A stretch of DNA of 64,000 nt, from positions 1 to 64,000 of the forward strand of contig JAKLKU010000019.1 in NCBI GenBank assembly GCA_023150475.1. The letters are read 5' to 3'. Origin of the DNA: Planctomycetota bacterium (lineage in GTDB: Bacteria > Planctomycetota > UBA1135 > GCA-002686595). Of this stretch, positions 24,104-33,056 are shown piece by piece. How positions within the stretch are numbered: the first letter of the stretch is position 1; every line of letters starts with the position of its first letter. The notes beneath the pieces were generated by a model. That model was not told where the DNA came from. It did not search any database and saw nothing but the letters and a program-made list of their open reading frames with translations. Both the position numbers and the translations under genes were made by a program.

Positions 24104-25481
24104 ACGGATCGCTCGGGCGTTCGGGCTCGCCGCGCGACACGACGACGGCCGCGGCGAGATCGCCGGTGACGTTGAGCGTGGTGCGGCACATGTCGAGGAA
24201 GCCGTTGACGCCGACGATGATGCCGACGCCTTCGACCGGCACGCCGATCATGCCGAGGATCAGCGCGACCACCGGCAGCGAGCCCGACGGGACGCCCGCG
24301 GTCCCGATGCCGCCGAGCACGCAGACGGCGACGACCATCACTTGTTGCGAGAGTCCGAGCTCGACGCCGTAGAACTGCGCGAGGAAGAGCACCGTGACGC
24401 CTTCGAAGAGCGCCGTGCCGTTCTGGTTCGCGGTCGAACCGAGCGTGAGGACGAAGCGCGACACGTGCGGCGGCAATTTCAGCTTCTCTTCGGCGACGCG
24501 CAGCGCGGTCGGCAACGTCGCGTTCGAAGACGCCGTCGAGAACGCGGTCACCATCGCGTCCTGCACGTCGCGGAAGAAGCGCAGCGGACTCATCCGGCCG
24601 AGCAGCTTCACGGCGAGCGAGTACACGACGAACTGGTGCAGCGCGAGCCCGAGCAACACGACGCCGACGTACCCGGCGAGCAAGCCGAGCACTTCGTACC
24701 CGAGCTGCGCCGTCAACGTGAACATCAGTGCGAAGACGCCGACGGGCGCGAATCCGATCACCAAGGCGATCAGCGTCATCATCACTTCGTAGAGGCCCTC
24801 GAGCGCGCCCTGCAACGCGTCGACTCTCGCCGCCGCGGCGCTGCTCGGCTTGCGCGCGAGCACCATGCCGATGCCGAAGAGGAGCGCGAAGAGCATCAGG
24901 GCGAGGTAGTCGCCGTTCGCGGTGCTCTTGACCACGTTGTCGGGCACCATCTGCACGAAGAGCTCGACGCCGGTCTTCACCGGTCCTCCGCCGGTGACGC
25001 CGGCCGCGCGTTCGGCTGCGCCCGCGAGCAGCCGCTCGCGCAGTTCTGGCGCGACGCCGGCGCCCGGTTGGAAGAACTCGACCAACGCGACGCCGAGCAC
25101 GACGGCGATCGCCGAGACCGTGACCGTGTACGCCAGCGTCTTGAGGCCGATGCGGCCGAGGCTCTTCAAATCCGAGAGCGACGCGACGCCGAGCGCGAGC
25201 GCGGCGAAGAGCAACGGCGCGACCAGCATGAAGAGCAGGCGCAGGAAGACCTGTCCGACCGGCCCGATCACGTAGCGGATCGTGTTCGCGAGCCAGCTCT
25301 GGGCGTCGGTCGCGAGCGCCGGCGCGGCTCCGCTCCCGGCGCCCGTCATCGGACCACCGGCCGGCGGCCCGCCGACCGCCAGGCCACCGGCCGGCGGCCC
25401 TATGAAGTGGAACGCGAGCGCGCCGAGCACCGCACCGAGCACGGCGGCGGACAACACCCGCTTCGACACTGCGGAACCCAT
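24096..25481 (-). CDS. Dicarboxylate/amino acid:cation symporter (DAACS family)
   Basis: This 461-aa inner-membrane transporter for dicarboxylates or glutamate-like amino acids is driven by Na+ or H+. The signature regions are seen: the first reentrant loop as TASSNATLPTALRVAEEKL, the TM7 motif as GSTANQNGTALFEGV (NMDGT in many homologs), and the substrate-binding end as FLDMCRTTLNVTGDLAAAVVV with the TM8 Arg/Asp/Asn region. Length and topology are normal. An unusual Gly/Pro-rich insert with two GPPAGG repeats sits after TM1 (residues about 28-50), encoded by a duplicated 17-bp sequence. The stop overlaps the thioesterase start. Confidence 0.93.
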   Translation of the reverse strand: MGSAVSKRVLSAAVLGAVLGALAFHFIGPPAGGLAVGGPPAGGPMTGAGSGAAPALATDAQSWLANTIRYVIGPVGQVFLRLLFMLVAPLLFAALALGVASLSDLKSLGRIGLKTLAYTVTVSAIAVVLGVALVEFFQPGAGVAPELRERLLAGAAERAAGVTGGGPVKTGVELFVQMVPDNVVKSTANGDYLALMLFALLFGIGMVLARKPSSAAAARVDALQGALEGLYEVMMTLIALVIGFAPVGVFALMFTLTAQLGYEVLGLLAGYVGVVLLGLALHQFVVYSLAVKLLGRMSPLRFFRDVQDAMVTAFSTASSNATLPTALRVAEEKLKLPPHVSRFVLTLGSTANQNGTALFEGVTVLFLAQFYGVELGLSQQVMVVAVCVLGGIGTAGVPSGSLPVVALILGMIGVPVEGVGIIVGVNGFLDMCRTTLNVTGDLAAAVVVSRGEPERPSDPYA

Positions 25482-25489
25482 CGCGGCGG

Positions 25490-25495
25490 AGTATG
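25490..25495 (-). promoter_or_regulatory. Predicted -10 element of the symporter gene
   Basis: CATACT ends eight bases before the symporter ATG, so its transcript would have almost no leader. The sequence around it, ATACTCCG, repeats the extended -10 motif of the module promoters. No good -35 is seen. Confidence 0.35.
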
Positions 25496-25595
25496 GCGGC
25501 GGCGGGCGAGCGAATCCACCTCCGTCCGTGTGGCGAACGCGCGGCGCTCGCCGTCGGCTCGAGTCCGCTCGATCCGTGCAAGCGCGCCGAGCCTC

Positions 25596-25601
25596 TACAC
25601 T
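25596..25601 (+). promoter_or_regulatory. Predicted -10 element of the metalloprotease-like gene
   Basis: TACACT lies eight bases upstream of the ATG at 25610, again suggesting a leaderless or nearly leaderless mRNA. No clear -35 box is present. Confidence 0.35.
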
Positions 25602-25609
25602 CGCGCACG

Positions 25610-27034
25610 ATGTCCTCGCGCCGATGGTGTCTCGCGATCGTCTCCCTCACGTGCTGCACGGCGTGTGCGACAGCGCCGAACGTGGAGCGCGCGACGTGGC
25701 GGTACGCGCTCTCCTTCGCGGAGCCGCAGGCCGCATCGAACGGTGGTCCTCGGCCGCTCGTGTTCGCGCTCGAACTGCGCGCGCCGGCGGGGCCCGCGCT
25801 CGAGCTCGGCGTCGACCCGCGCACGGCGTCGTTCACGAGTTCGACGTCACTCGCCTTCGACGGCGAGCATTGGCGCCTGCCGGCGTCGAACCGCGAACGC
25901 CGCGCGACGTGGCGCTTCGACGCCGGTGCGGCGGCGCGGACGCTCGACGACGGAGACGTGGCCGCGCTGCGCGCAGGTGCGTTCGTCGGCTCGCTGTCGA
26001 GTTTGTTGCCGCATCCGAGCGACGACGTCGCGGCCGGCGAGTTCGAGCTCGTGTCGAGCTTCGCGGGGGCGACGTTCGTCGCGGCGGCCGATCGCGGCGA
26101 GCTGGCGGCGGTAGGACGCGGCATCGCGTGTGCGCTCGTCGAGACGGCGCCCGCGACGCTGCGCCTCGACGACGGCCGCGACTGGACGACGGATCCCGAG
26201 CTCGTGCTCGTCCCGCTCGCGCCGCTCGACGTGCTGACGTTCGGCGAAGTCGCGCGCTGGTCGGAGCGTTCCGTGCGGCTCGTCGCGGACGCGCTGGCAC
26301 GAGACGGCGTGTTTCCCTTCGAGCGCGTCCCGCTCTTCCTCGTGCCCCGCGCGGAACCAGGCGTCGGTCCGGGCCACGCGCTCGCCGGCGGAGCGCCGTC
26401 GATCTGGATCGAAGTCGGCGCACGGACACCGCCCGCGGCGTTCGACGAAGACTGGGTGCTCGTCCACGAACTCGTGCATCTCGTGCTGCCGTCGGTCGCG
26501 CCCGCACAGCGGTGGTTCGACGAAGGCAGCGCGACCTACCTCGAGCCGCAGCTCCGCGCGCGCGCCGGGCTGCTCGACGAGCGCGTCGCGTGGCGCGCCG
26601 TGCTCGACGAGTACGCGCAAGGTCTGCCGTCCGCCGAGCGCACGAGCGGTCTCGACGGCTCGACGGAGTGGGGGCGCGTCTACTACGGCGGCGCGCTCTT
26701 CTGTTTGCTCGCCGACGTCGAGCTCCGCGAGCGCACGCAGGGCCGGAGCTCCCTGATCGCGGCGTGGCGCGCGGTTGCCACGGAGCTCGGGCCCGCGACC
26801 CGCACGACCACCGTCGCCGAGATCGTCGCCGTCGGTGATCGCGCGACCGACACCGACGTCTTGAGCCGAGCGTACGCCGCGAGTGCGATCGCGCTCGAGC
26901 CGCGCGACCTCGAAGCGCTCTGGGCGCGGCTCGGCGTCGCGCGCGACGGCGACGGAGTGCGTTTCGACGATCGCGCCGAGCTCGCGGCCGTGCGGCGCGC
27001 GCTCTTCGCGCGCGCTCCCGAGACTCCGCCGTAA
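25610..27034 (+). CDS. Exported metalloprotease-like protein (HELVH)
   Basis: This 474-aa protein has the start MSSRRWCLAIVSLTCCTACATAP, which gives a signal sequence ending in several Cys; one may be a lipoprotein Cys, so it is likely exported. Near residue 285 the zinc-protease motif is VLVHELVHLVLP, with the glutamate-containing WFDEGSATYLEP about 20 residues later, the layout of gluzincin aminopeptidases of the M1/M61 type. The HELVH pattern and the distal Glu support a metal site, but catalytic activity is not proven. The N-terminal ~270 residues are a beta-rich region without a clear family. The ATG at 25610 is preferred to the in-frame start at 25493 on the strength of the signal. Confidence 0.8.
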   Translation: MSSRRWCLAIVSLTCCTACATAPNVERATWRYALSFAEPQAASNGGPRPLVFALELRAPAGPALELGVDPRTASFTSSTSLAFDGEHWRLPASNRERRATWRFDAGAAARTLDDGDVAALRAGAFVGSLSSLLPHPSDDVAAGEFELVSSFAGATFVAAADRGELAAVGRGIACALVETAPATLRLDDGRDWTTDPELVLVPLAPLDVLTFGEVARWSERSVRLVADALARDGVFPFERVPLFLVPRAEPGVGPGHALAGGAPSIWIEVGARTPPAAFDEDWVLVHELVHLVLPSVAPAQRWFDEGSATYLEPQLRARAGLLDERVAWRAVLDEYAQGLPSAERTSGLDGSTEWGRVYYGGALFCLLADVELRERTQGRSSLIAAWRAVATELGPATRTTTVAEIVAVGDRATDTDVLSRAYAASAIALEPRDLEALWARLGVARDGDGVRFDDRAELAAVRRALFARAPETPP

Positions 27035-27100
27035 TCGCGCGGCTCTGGCGGCATCGGAGAGGCGTTCCATCCACTGTCCCTCACCGATCGCGAGTTAGCC

Positions 27101-27577
27101 GTGACCACCGCCATCGCCGCCTTCGACCGTCTGCGTCTTGCTTCGCTCGCCAGTGCCGACCGCCTGCGCGATTTCGTGCCGCTCTTCGCGCGCCTCGTGG
27201 TCGGCCTGGTGTTCACGCTCTCCGGGTTCGGGAAGCTGCAGCACCTCGAAAAAGTCGTCGAGTACTTCCGTTCGCTCGGCATCCCGGCGGCGGAGCTCCA
27301 AGCGCCGTTCGCCGCCGGCACCGAGCTCGTGTGCGGCGTCTTGCTCCTCGCGGGCCTCGCGACGCGGCTCGCGGCCGTGCCGCTGATCGTCGTGATGCTC
27401 GTCGCGCTGAAGACGGCGTTCGGCGCCGAGCTCGGCGCGGCGGGCGGTCCGCTCGAGTTCGCGAACACGCTCTTCGGGCTCGCGGAGTTCCTCTACGTCG
27501 TGTTGCTCGCCGGGCTCGTGATCGGCGGCGCCGGACGTTGGTCGCTCGATCGCGCCTTCTGCGCGCGGCGAGGCTAG
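27101..27577 (+). CDS. DoxX family membrane protein
   Basis: This 158-aa four-helix membrane protein has the DoxX features: FARLVVGLVFTLSGFGKL, GTELVCGVLLLAGLATRLAAVPL and a last helix in LYVVLLAGLVIGGAGRW. The start is a GTG at 27101. The gene follows the metalloprotease by 66 bases on the same strand. The stop codon shares a CTAG palindrome with the stop of the convergent glycerol-3-phosphate dehydrogenase gene. Function of the individual DoxX protein is unknown. Confidence 0.88.
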   Translation: MTTAIAAFDRLRLASLASADRLRDFVPLFARLVVGLVFTLSGFGKLQHLEKVVEYFRSLGIPAAELQAPFAAGTELVCGVLLLAGLATRLAAVPLIVVMLVALKTAFGAELGAAGGPLEFANTLFGLAEFLYVVLLAGLVIGGAGRWSLDRAFCARRG

Positions 27578-28773
27578 CCGTTCGACGCGAGCCGTGCGTC
27601 TGCCGGCGCGGGCTCGAGCGGCAGCTCGCGCGTGCGCGCGATCGGCGTGCGAGGCTCGAGCGACAGCGCGAGGAACTGCAGCGTCTTCTCTGCGGTCAGA
27701 CGATAGCCCGTCAGTTTGCCGCCGTAGATCGCGACGAACGTCGGCCGCCTCGGCTCGTCGAAGACGAAGTGCACTTCACGCGGACGGTCGAACGCACGCG
27801 AGCTCGCGAACGGCAGCACACGCGCGCCCGCCCAACTCGCGACGAGCTTCGTTTCGCGACCCGGGAAGTATCGGCGGAACGTCGCGAGCAGGTATTCGAG
27901 CTCCGCATCGGTCGGCGCGAGGTCCTCGGGTCGACCGCGATACGGCGTTTCGGTCGTGCCGACCATGATCCGGCCTTTCCACGGCACGTGGAAGACGCCG
28001 CGGCCGTCGCTCGCTTCGGTGTAGTAGATGCCGCGTTCGAGCGTGCCTTCGAGTTCGACGTGCGTGCCTGCGACGAGCTCGATCCGCGGCCGCGGCGGGA
28101 TCGGTCGCAAGAGGCCCGACACGTGATCGATCCACGGTCCCGCGGCGTTGACGAGGCACGTCGTGCGCACGGTGCGCGTGCCACGCGGGCTCTCGAGCTC
28201 GAGCACCCACGCGTCGCCTTCGCGCCGGCCCGCGACGATCCGCGTCTCGAGTGCGATCTCGGCGCCGAGCCGCTCGGCGGACGCCGCGACGGCCCGCACG
28301 AGCGCGGCGTCGTCGGTCTGACCGTCGTGGTAACGGAACACCGCTTCGAGCCCGCGCACGTCGAGACCGTCGAGCGACTCCCACTCGCGCCGCGGCACGC
28401 GCTGGAAGAGTCCTTCGCGCTTCAGGTTCGCGAGCGCCGCGTAGATCGAGAGGCCGGCGCGCACTTGCCAGGGCCGGCGCGTCGAGTTCGCGTACACCGG
28501 CAGGAAGAACGGCACGAGCCTCACGAGCTTCGGCGCGAGCTCGAGCAAGAGGTTGCGCTCGGCGAGCGACTCGCGCACGAGCTGCCATTGACCGCTTTCC
28601 AAGTAACGCAGGCCGCCGTGGATCAGCTTCGACGAGCGCGACGACGTGCCGATCGCCAGCACGCGCGCTTCGACGAGCAACGTACGCTGCGCGCCTGCGG
28701 CCGCCGCCTGCGCGACGCCGACGCCGTGGATGCCGCCGCCGATCACGACGAGGTCGTAGTCGACGCTGCTCAT
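27574..28773 (-). CDS. glpD: FAD-dependent glycerol-3-phosphate dehydrogenase, short form
   Basis: This 399-aa flavoprotein oxidises glycerol-3-phosphate to dihydroxyacetone phosphate, passing electrons to quinone. The FAD-binding fingerprint is at the N-terminus (DYDLVVIGGGIHGVGVAQAA), followed by the family signature GTSSRSSKLIHGGLRYLE. Substrate-domain elements such as VNAAGPWIDHV and FVAIYGGKLTGYRLTAEKTL are intact. The usual enzymes exceed 500 residues because of a C-terminal helical domain, which is missing here. The stop is a clean TAG. The start overlaps the stop of the glycerophosphodiesterase gene as ATGA, a sensible pathway pair. Symbol given on family resemblance. Confidence 0.88.
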   Translation of the reverse strand: MSSVDYDLVVIGGGIHGVGVAQAAAAGAQRTLLVEARVLAIGTSSRSSKLIHGGLRYLESGQWQLVRESLAERNLLLELAPKLVRLVPFFLPVYANSTRRPWQVRAGLSIYAALANLKREGLFQRVPRREWESLDGLDVRGLEAVFRYHDGQTDDAALVRAVAASAERLGAEIALETRIVAGRREGDAWVLELESPRGTRTVRTTCLVNAAGPWIDHVSGLLRPIPPRPRIELVAGTHVELEGTLERGIYYTEASDGRGVFHVPWKGRIMVGTTETPYRGRPEDLAPTDAELEYLLATFRRYFPGRETKLVASWAGARVLPFASSRAFDRPREVHFVFDEPRRPTFVAIYGGKLTGYRLTAEKTLQFLALSLEPRTPIARTRELPLEPAPADARLASNG

Positions 28774-29510
28774 GCGACCTCTCCCGCGAGCTCCGTCGCG
28801 AGCCGCTCGACGTCGAAACTCTCGACGAGAGCGACGCCGCGCGCCGCGAGCGCTCGTGCGGTCGCGCCGTCGGTCACTTCGTAGATCGCGATCCGCGCGC
28901 CCGGGAATCCGAGCTCGCCTTGCGGCGGCAGCCCGTCGAGGTCGCAGAAGACGAACTCGGGGCTGAGCCCGTGGCTCCTCAGCGCCTCGAGCTCGTCCCA
29001 GCGGTCGAAGACGGCGCCGAGCGCCAGCCCGCAGCGTTTGCGCGCCGCGACCAGCGCGGGCAGCGAGAACGAGATCAGGATCGCGCGCTTCTCGAGCGGC
29101 GCGATCGTCGCGAGCACGCGGTCGAGCACGAAGTCGACGCCGAAGCGTTCGAGCGTCGCGCGCTTGAGCTCGACGAAGACCCGCACGTCGTCGCGGGTGC
29201 GCACGAGCTCGACGAGCTGCTCCAAGCGCGCGACACGTTCGCGACCGAAGCGCGTGCCGAAGCGAGCGCGGAAACTCGCCGCGATCGAGCCGAGCTCGAG
29301 CTCGGTGCGTTCGGAGAGCGGTCCCGCGAGATCGCAGAGCCGTCTCAAATCGCGGTCGTGGAAGAGGAACGGCACGCCGTCGGACGAGAGCTGCACGTCG
29401 GTCTCGAGCCACGTCGCGCCGGCCTCCAACGCAGCCGCGTACGCGGCGAGCGTGTTCTCCGGGAACCGTGCGGCGAGACCGCGGTGGGCGACGAGCTCGA
29501 GCTTCGGCAT
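28770..29510 (-). CDS. Glycerophosphodiester phosphodiesterase
   Basis: This 246-aa enzyme hydrolyses glycerophosphodiesters to glycerol-3-phosphate and an alcohol. All catalytic landmarks of the GDPD family are at the N-terminus: VAHRGLAARFPENTLAAY with the first His, then WLETDVQLSSDGVPFLFHDRDLRRL with the metal-binding Glu and Asp and the second His. No signal peptide is seen, so it resembles the cytoplasmic UgpQ type in size. The stop overlaps the dehydrogenase start, so product and substrate of the two genes are linked. Confidence 0.92.
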   Translation of the reverse strand: MPKLELVAHRGLAARFPENTLAAYAAALEAGATWLETDVQLSSDGVPFLFHDRDLRRLCDLAGPLSERTELELGSIAASFRARFGTRFGRERVARLEQLVELVRTRDDVRVFVELKRATLERFGVDFVLDRVLATIAPLEKRAILISFSLPALVAARKRCGLALGAVFDRWDELEALRSHGLSPEFVFCDLDGLPPQGELGFPGARIAIYEVTDGATARALAARGVALVESFDVERLATELAGEVA

Positions 29511-29732
29511 CGGAGGCGAGCCTACCGATCGGCCACCGCCGGGCCCAGGCTCGAACCGGCTCCCGAGATCCGCCGCGCGCGGCGGCGCGGATGCCGGAAG
29601 CAGTCGAGCGCACCGCGCGTGGATCGCGCGGCGCGCTCGGATTCGGAGCAGGTACGGGGAGAGAGCCGTCGAGGTCGAACCTGCTCCGCGGAACGGCTCA
29701 GAGCCGGGCCCGCGGGCGAAGGCCCGCCGCGC

Positions 29733-31451
29733 TCACGGCTTCGAGTGACAGAGATTGCAGCCGATCGGCTGGCCCTTGGTCGCGTGGAACGTGCCTTCCT
29801 TGGTCACGAAGGTGCGGTTCGCGGCCGCTCGCGAGAGCGCGGTGCCGTTGAGGTTCGCGCCGTGGCACGTCTTGCACGAGTTGGGATTGTGCTCGTAGAG
29901 ATCCTCGTGCCCGTGTTCGTCCCAGTAGAAGCGTTGATCGGCGACGACGTGCATCCCGTGCGGGCCGTTCATCGTCTGCGCGGGCAGCGTGTTCGGCAGG
30001 TGGCAAGTCGAGCACTCGATCAACACGCCGGAGTGACCTTGCAGTTGCGTCGCGGCGACGTTGTCGTTCGCGAGCGGATCGGCGTTCGGCCATTCCGCGT
30101 GCGTCGAGCCGTGGCAGTTCTCGCACGAGACGTTGCCGTGGCCGGCGCTGAAGCGATAGAGCTTGTTGGTGTTCTCCGCGAAGCGCTTGTTGGTCGCGAG
30201 GATCGCCGAAGCGGAGAGATCGCCGGTCTTGAACGCTTGCTTCAGACGGATGCCGTCCGCCGCGAGCACGAAACCGGTGCCCGACAGGTGGTTCAGCGCG
30301 TCGCCGGTGTGACACGACTGGCAACGCGGCAAGTCGACCCACGGACGGCGCGGATGTCCGTCGTTCGTGCCGTCGATCGAGCCGCCGGGGAGCAACGGAT
30401 ACGCGCCGCCGACCGAGAGCATGTCGCCGTGACAATTGAGGCACTCCATGCCTCCGGTCTTCATCGCGCCGCGCGCGCACTGCGTGATCGCGCCGGGGTG
30501 GCATTGATAACACGTTTGGTTCGCCGTGCCGTTCTTCGGGAACACCGGGTTGCCGGAGCCGTCGACGAGCTGGCCGTGGTACTCGTGCATCGCTGCCGAG
30601 AAGTACACGTGGCCGACTTGGCTGCCTTGCGGGCCCTGGCCCGCGAGGTCGAGCGCCGGCGAGTAGTGGCACGACGCACACAGCACCGGTTGCGCGCTCT
30701 CGAGCGCCGTGCCTTGTTTGAAGTCGTGCAGCTTGAGCACGTTCAGCTTGGTCTGGATCTCGAGGTCCGGATCGTTCGACCAACCGATCGAACCACCCGA
30801 CGCCGCCATGCCGCCGGTCTTGTGGCAATTCGAGCAATCGGTCTCCTGCGCGACCGGCACGACGACGTCGAGGTACGCGAGCGGCTTGTGGCTCGCCTTC
30901 CAACGCGCGACGACGCGCAACAGCGGATACGTGTTCGTCTGACCCGCATCGTCGAGCGGTGTGATCGGGATGCCCGCGGCGACCCAGCTCTTGGTCGCAG
31001 CGTCGTAGCTCATCGCTTGCGGCCCCGGCGTCGCCGCGTCGGCCGGCATCCACAAACCGGTCAGGCCCATGCCCGGCGGCAGGCTCGCGCCGAAGAGCCC
31101 TTGCACGTGTTGCCAGAAATCCGTCTTGCCGAGGCTCGTCGAGTTGCGCGAGCCGTGCGGATCGGTGACCGCCTGATAGGTGACCTCGATCAGCGAATCG
31201 TCGAGGATCTTCGGTTTCGAAGTGTCGGTCGGTTGGACGACCTGCGCGCGCACGACGTTGAACGGCGGCAGGATCGAGAACACCGAGAACTCGCGGTCCA
31301 TGCAGTGCATGCCGAGGTCGTTTGCGGCGAGCACTTCGATGCGGAAGTTGCGCGGCGTCGGATTCTGCGGCGCGGCAGCTTGCGCCGCGGTGCTCGAGCC
31401 GACGGAGGCTTGCAGTGCGCTGACGACGAGCGCGAGAGAGACGAGGGTCAT
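29733..31451 (-). CDS. Nine-haem periplasmic cytochrome c
   Basis: This 572-aa exported multihaem cytochrome starts with the hydrophobic signal MTLVSLALVVSALQ. Nine CXXCH motifs bind c-type haem: near residues 206 (CSNCH), 258 (CASCH), 314 (CYQCH), 337 (CLNCH), 377 (CQSCH), 443 (CENCH), 480 (CSTCH), 526 (CKTCH) and 565 (CNLCH). The N-terminal ~200 residues lack haem and contain NDLGMHCMD, a motif I associate with some multihaem cytochromes. The start is preceded by AAGGAG. An intrinsic terminator-like hairpin lies about 50 bases upstream of the start. It probably moves electrons in respiration; the partner is not encoded nearby. Confidence 0.92.
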   Translation of the reverse strand: MTLVSLALVVSALQASVGSSTAAQAAAPQNPTPRNFRIEVLAANDLGMHCMDREFSVFSILPPFNVVRAQVVQPTDTSKPKILDDSLIEVTYQAVTDPHGSRNSTSLGKTDFWQHVQGLFGASLPPGMGLTGLWMPADAATPGPQAMSYDAATKSWVAAGIPITPLDDAGQTNTYPLLRVVARWKASHKPLAYLDVVVPVAQETDCSNCHKTGGMAASGGSIGWSNDPDLEIQTKLNVLKLHDFKQGTALESAQPVLCASCHYSPALDLAGQGPQGSQVGHVYFSAAMHEYHGQLVDGSGNPVFPKNGTANQTCYQCHPGAITQCARGAMKTGGMECLNCHGDMLSVGGAYPLLPGGSIDGTNDGHPRRPWVDLPRCQSCHTGDALNHLSGTGFVLAADGIRLKQAFKTGDLSASAILATNKRFAENTNKLYRFSAGHGNVSCENCHGSTHAEWPNADPLANDNVAATQLQGHSGVLIECSTCHLPNTLPAQTMNGPHGMHVVADQRFYWDEHGHEDLYEHNPNSCKTCHGANLNGTALSRAAANRTFVTKEGTFHATKGQPIGCNLCHSKP

Positions 31452-31497
31452 CGGGACTCCTTCTCGGTGAGGTTTGGACGTGAGAGACGTGGAGACG

Positions 31498-31517
31498 AAA
31501 AAGCGGGCGAAAGCCCG
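31498..31517 (-). terminator. Intrinsic terminator upstream of the cytochrome gene
   Basis: On the minus strand CGGGC-TTTC-GCCCG is followed by C and a run of five or more T, a textbook Rho-independent terminator. It lies about 50 bases upstream of the cytochrome ATG and points towards it. It therefore either stops a minus-strand transcript made in the gene-free zone or is an attenuator in the cytochrome leader. Confidence 0.7.
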
Positions 31518-31908
31518 GAGTCCCGCAGCGAGCGATTGGATTCTCGCGCCGAGTGCGTACGCACTTTTCCCTGCTGGCTACGCACGACGCGAGCGGCACC
31601 CGCTGCGGATTGGGCAACTGGCGGGCCGGACCGAGTGCGCCGCGCGTTTCCTGCACGAGCTCCTGCGCTTCACGCGGCGTGCGCCGCTCCACGCGCCGCC
31701 GCAGCCGAGCGTCGCGATCGTGCGCGGCGCGGGGTCGCGCTCGAACGACACGAACGCTCGACTCCGCGTGCAACTTCTACAGCCACGCGTGTGATCGACG
31801 CACACGGCGAGTCACGTGCACGGAAGACACGCAGCTCGGCGGACCGCGATGGATCTCGCACGGGATGCCACGCGAGGACCCTATGCCGAAACTCGCCGCA
31901 CCAACTGT

Positions 31909-32064
31909 GCTCCTCACCGGTGTGCATCACCGTTGCGCATCACCGGTGCGCATCACCGGTGCGCATCACCGTGGTTCACCACCGGCGCGCATCACCGTGG
32001 TTCACCACCGGCGCGCATCACCGGTGCTCACCAGCGGTGCTCACCAGCGGTGCTCACCAGCGGG
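31909..32064. repeat. Array of twelve 13-bp tandem repeats
   Basis: The stretch is exactly 12 units of 13 bases with no gaps. The consensus is GCGCATCACCGGT. Variants alternate: GCGCATCACCGTG with GTTCACCACCGGC in the middle, and GCTCACCAGCGGT three times at the right end. The core ACCGGT is a palindrome. The period is not a multiple of three, which argues against protein coding. Confidence 0.9.
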
Positions 32065-33056
32065 GCGCACAACGTGTGATCCGCGTCCACGGTGGCCGCG
32101 TCGACTGCATTCGGTGAGCTCGCGCGGTCGTCCGCTTCCGGTCCGCTCGTCGGCGAGGCCGCAGTGGACTCGCGTGAAACGACGGCGCAGTTGCCGCCGC
32201 CGATTCGCGGTCTTGCTCGTGCGCGGTTCTCGCGGGTCGCGTCGTGCAGGACCGCCGTTGCTTCTGCGTGCACCGTTCGCGGCTCGCGTCGGAACGTGAC
32301 GCTCGCGGCCCGGTCGCCGGCTCGACCCGAGCGTCGCGGTTGCGAACGTCCGCGTGTGTCGGGCCGGATCTGCGCGAGCCACGGCGCCGTGTCGCGGCGC
32401 GGACTCGACGAGTCGCAGCGAGCGAACACGGCGGAGCGATTCGCGAAGCTCCGTCGATCGGAGTGCGGGAATCACCGAAGCGCGCCTCGGCGAGGTTCCG
32501 TGTTCGCACCGCGCGAGCCGCGCCGATGAGGCGGGCGCGAACCGATCACTCTGCGTGGGTCGGTGGCACGACCCCGGCCTTCGAGAGAGCATTTCCGACT
32601 CACGCCCTGCCGAGCGACCCGCGATTCGCATCCCGATTCTGCACCGCGTGGTGGGTCTCTCCTCATAAGCGTCACGGGAGCGCGGCGTGGGGTGGTGGGC
32701 GTCTCGGCGCAGTGCCGATAGGATCGAACAAGACCGATGGCCGGCGCACTCGAGGAGTGCTCTGACACCGGGTCGATCCGGACGAAGCATCGTTCGGGAC
32801 GTGGAACTCGGGAGGTGCCGACGTGGTGGACGCTGCTCGCAACAGGTTCGGTGCACGGCAGATCTTTGGTGGATCGCCATCGTCGTGGCGCTCGAGAGCA
32901 TCGCACGGCGTGCAGACGAGCCCATGCGCGGCACTGCATGCGCATTCGTCCAGGCTCCCCGAACGCGATCACGTGGAATCACGTTTCTTGCCAACGGCCG
33001 TTTCGAGTTCGCGCGCGACACTCGATTTGCGCTGACCCACACACGAGGAGCACCCG

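Larger units (their letters stand above)
31452..33056. other. 1.6-kb region without a credible gene
   Basis: Several open frames exist on both strands, but all are Arg/Ser-rich and lack family features, start signals or conserved-looking segments, as expected by chance in GC-rich DNA. The region holds an intrinsic terminator pointing left and an array of twelve 13-bp repeats. It separates two divergent genes and is likely regulatory, decayed or structural DNA. Confidence 0.6.

Noticed and set aside
31909..32064. CRISPR array
   Set aside because: The units are 13 bases, directly adjacent and without spacers, and no cas gene is near.
31553..33042. Several frames of 150-330 residues in the gene-free zone
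   Set aside because: They overlap each other on both strands, are dominated by Arg, Ser and Ala and show no hydrophobic core or motif.
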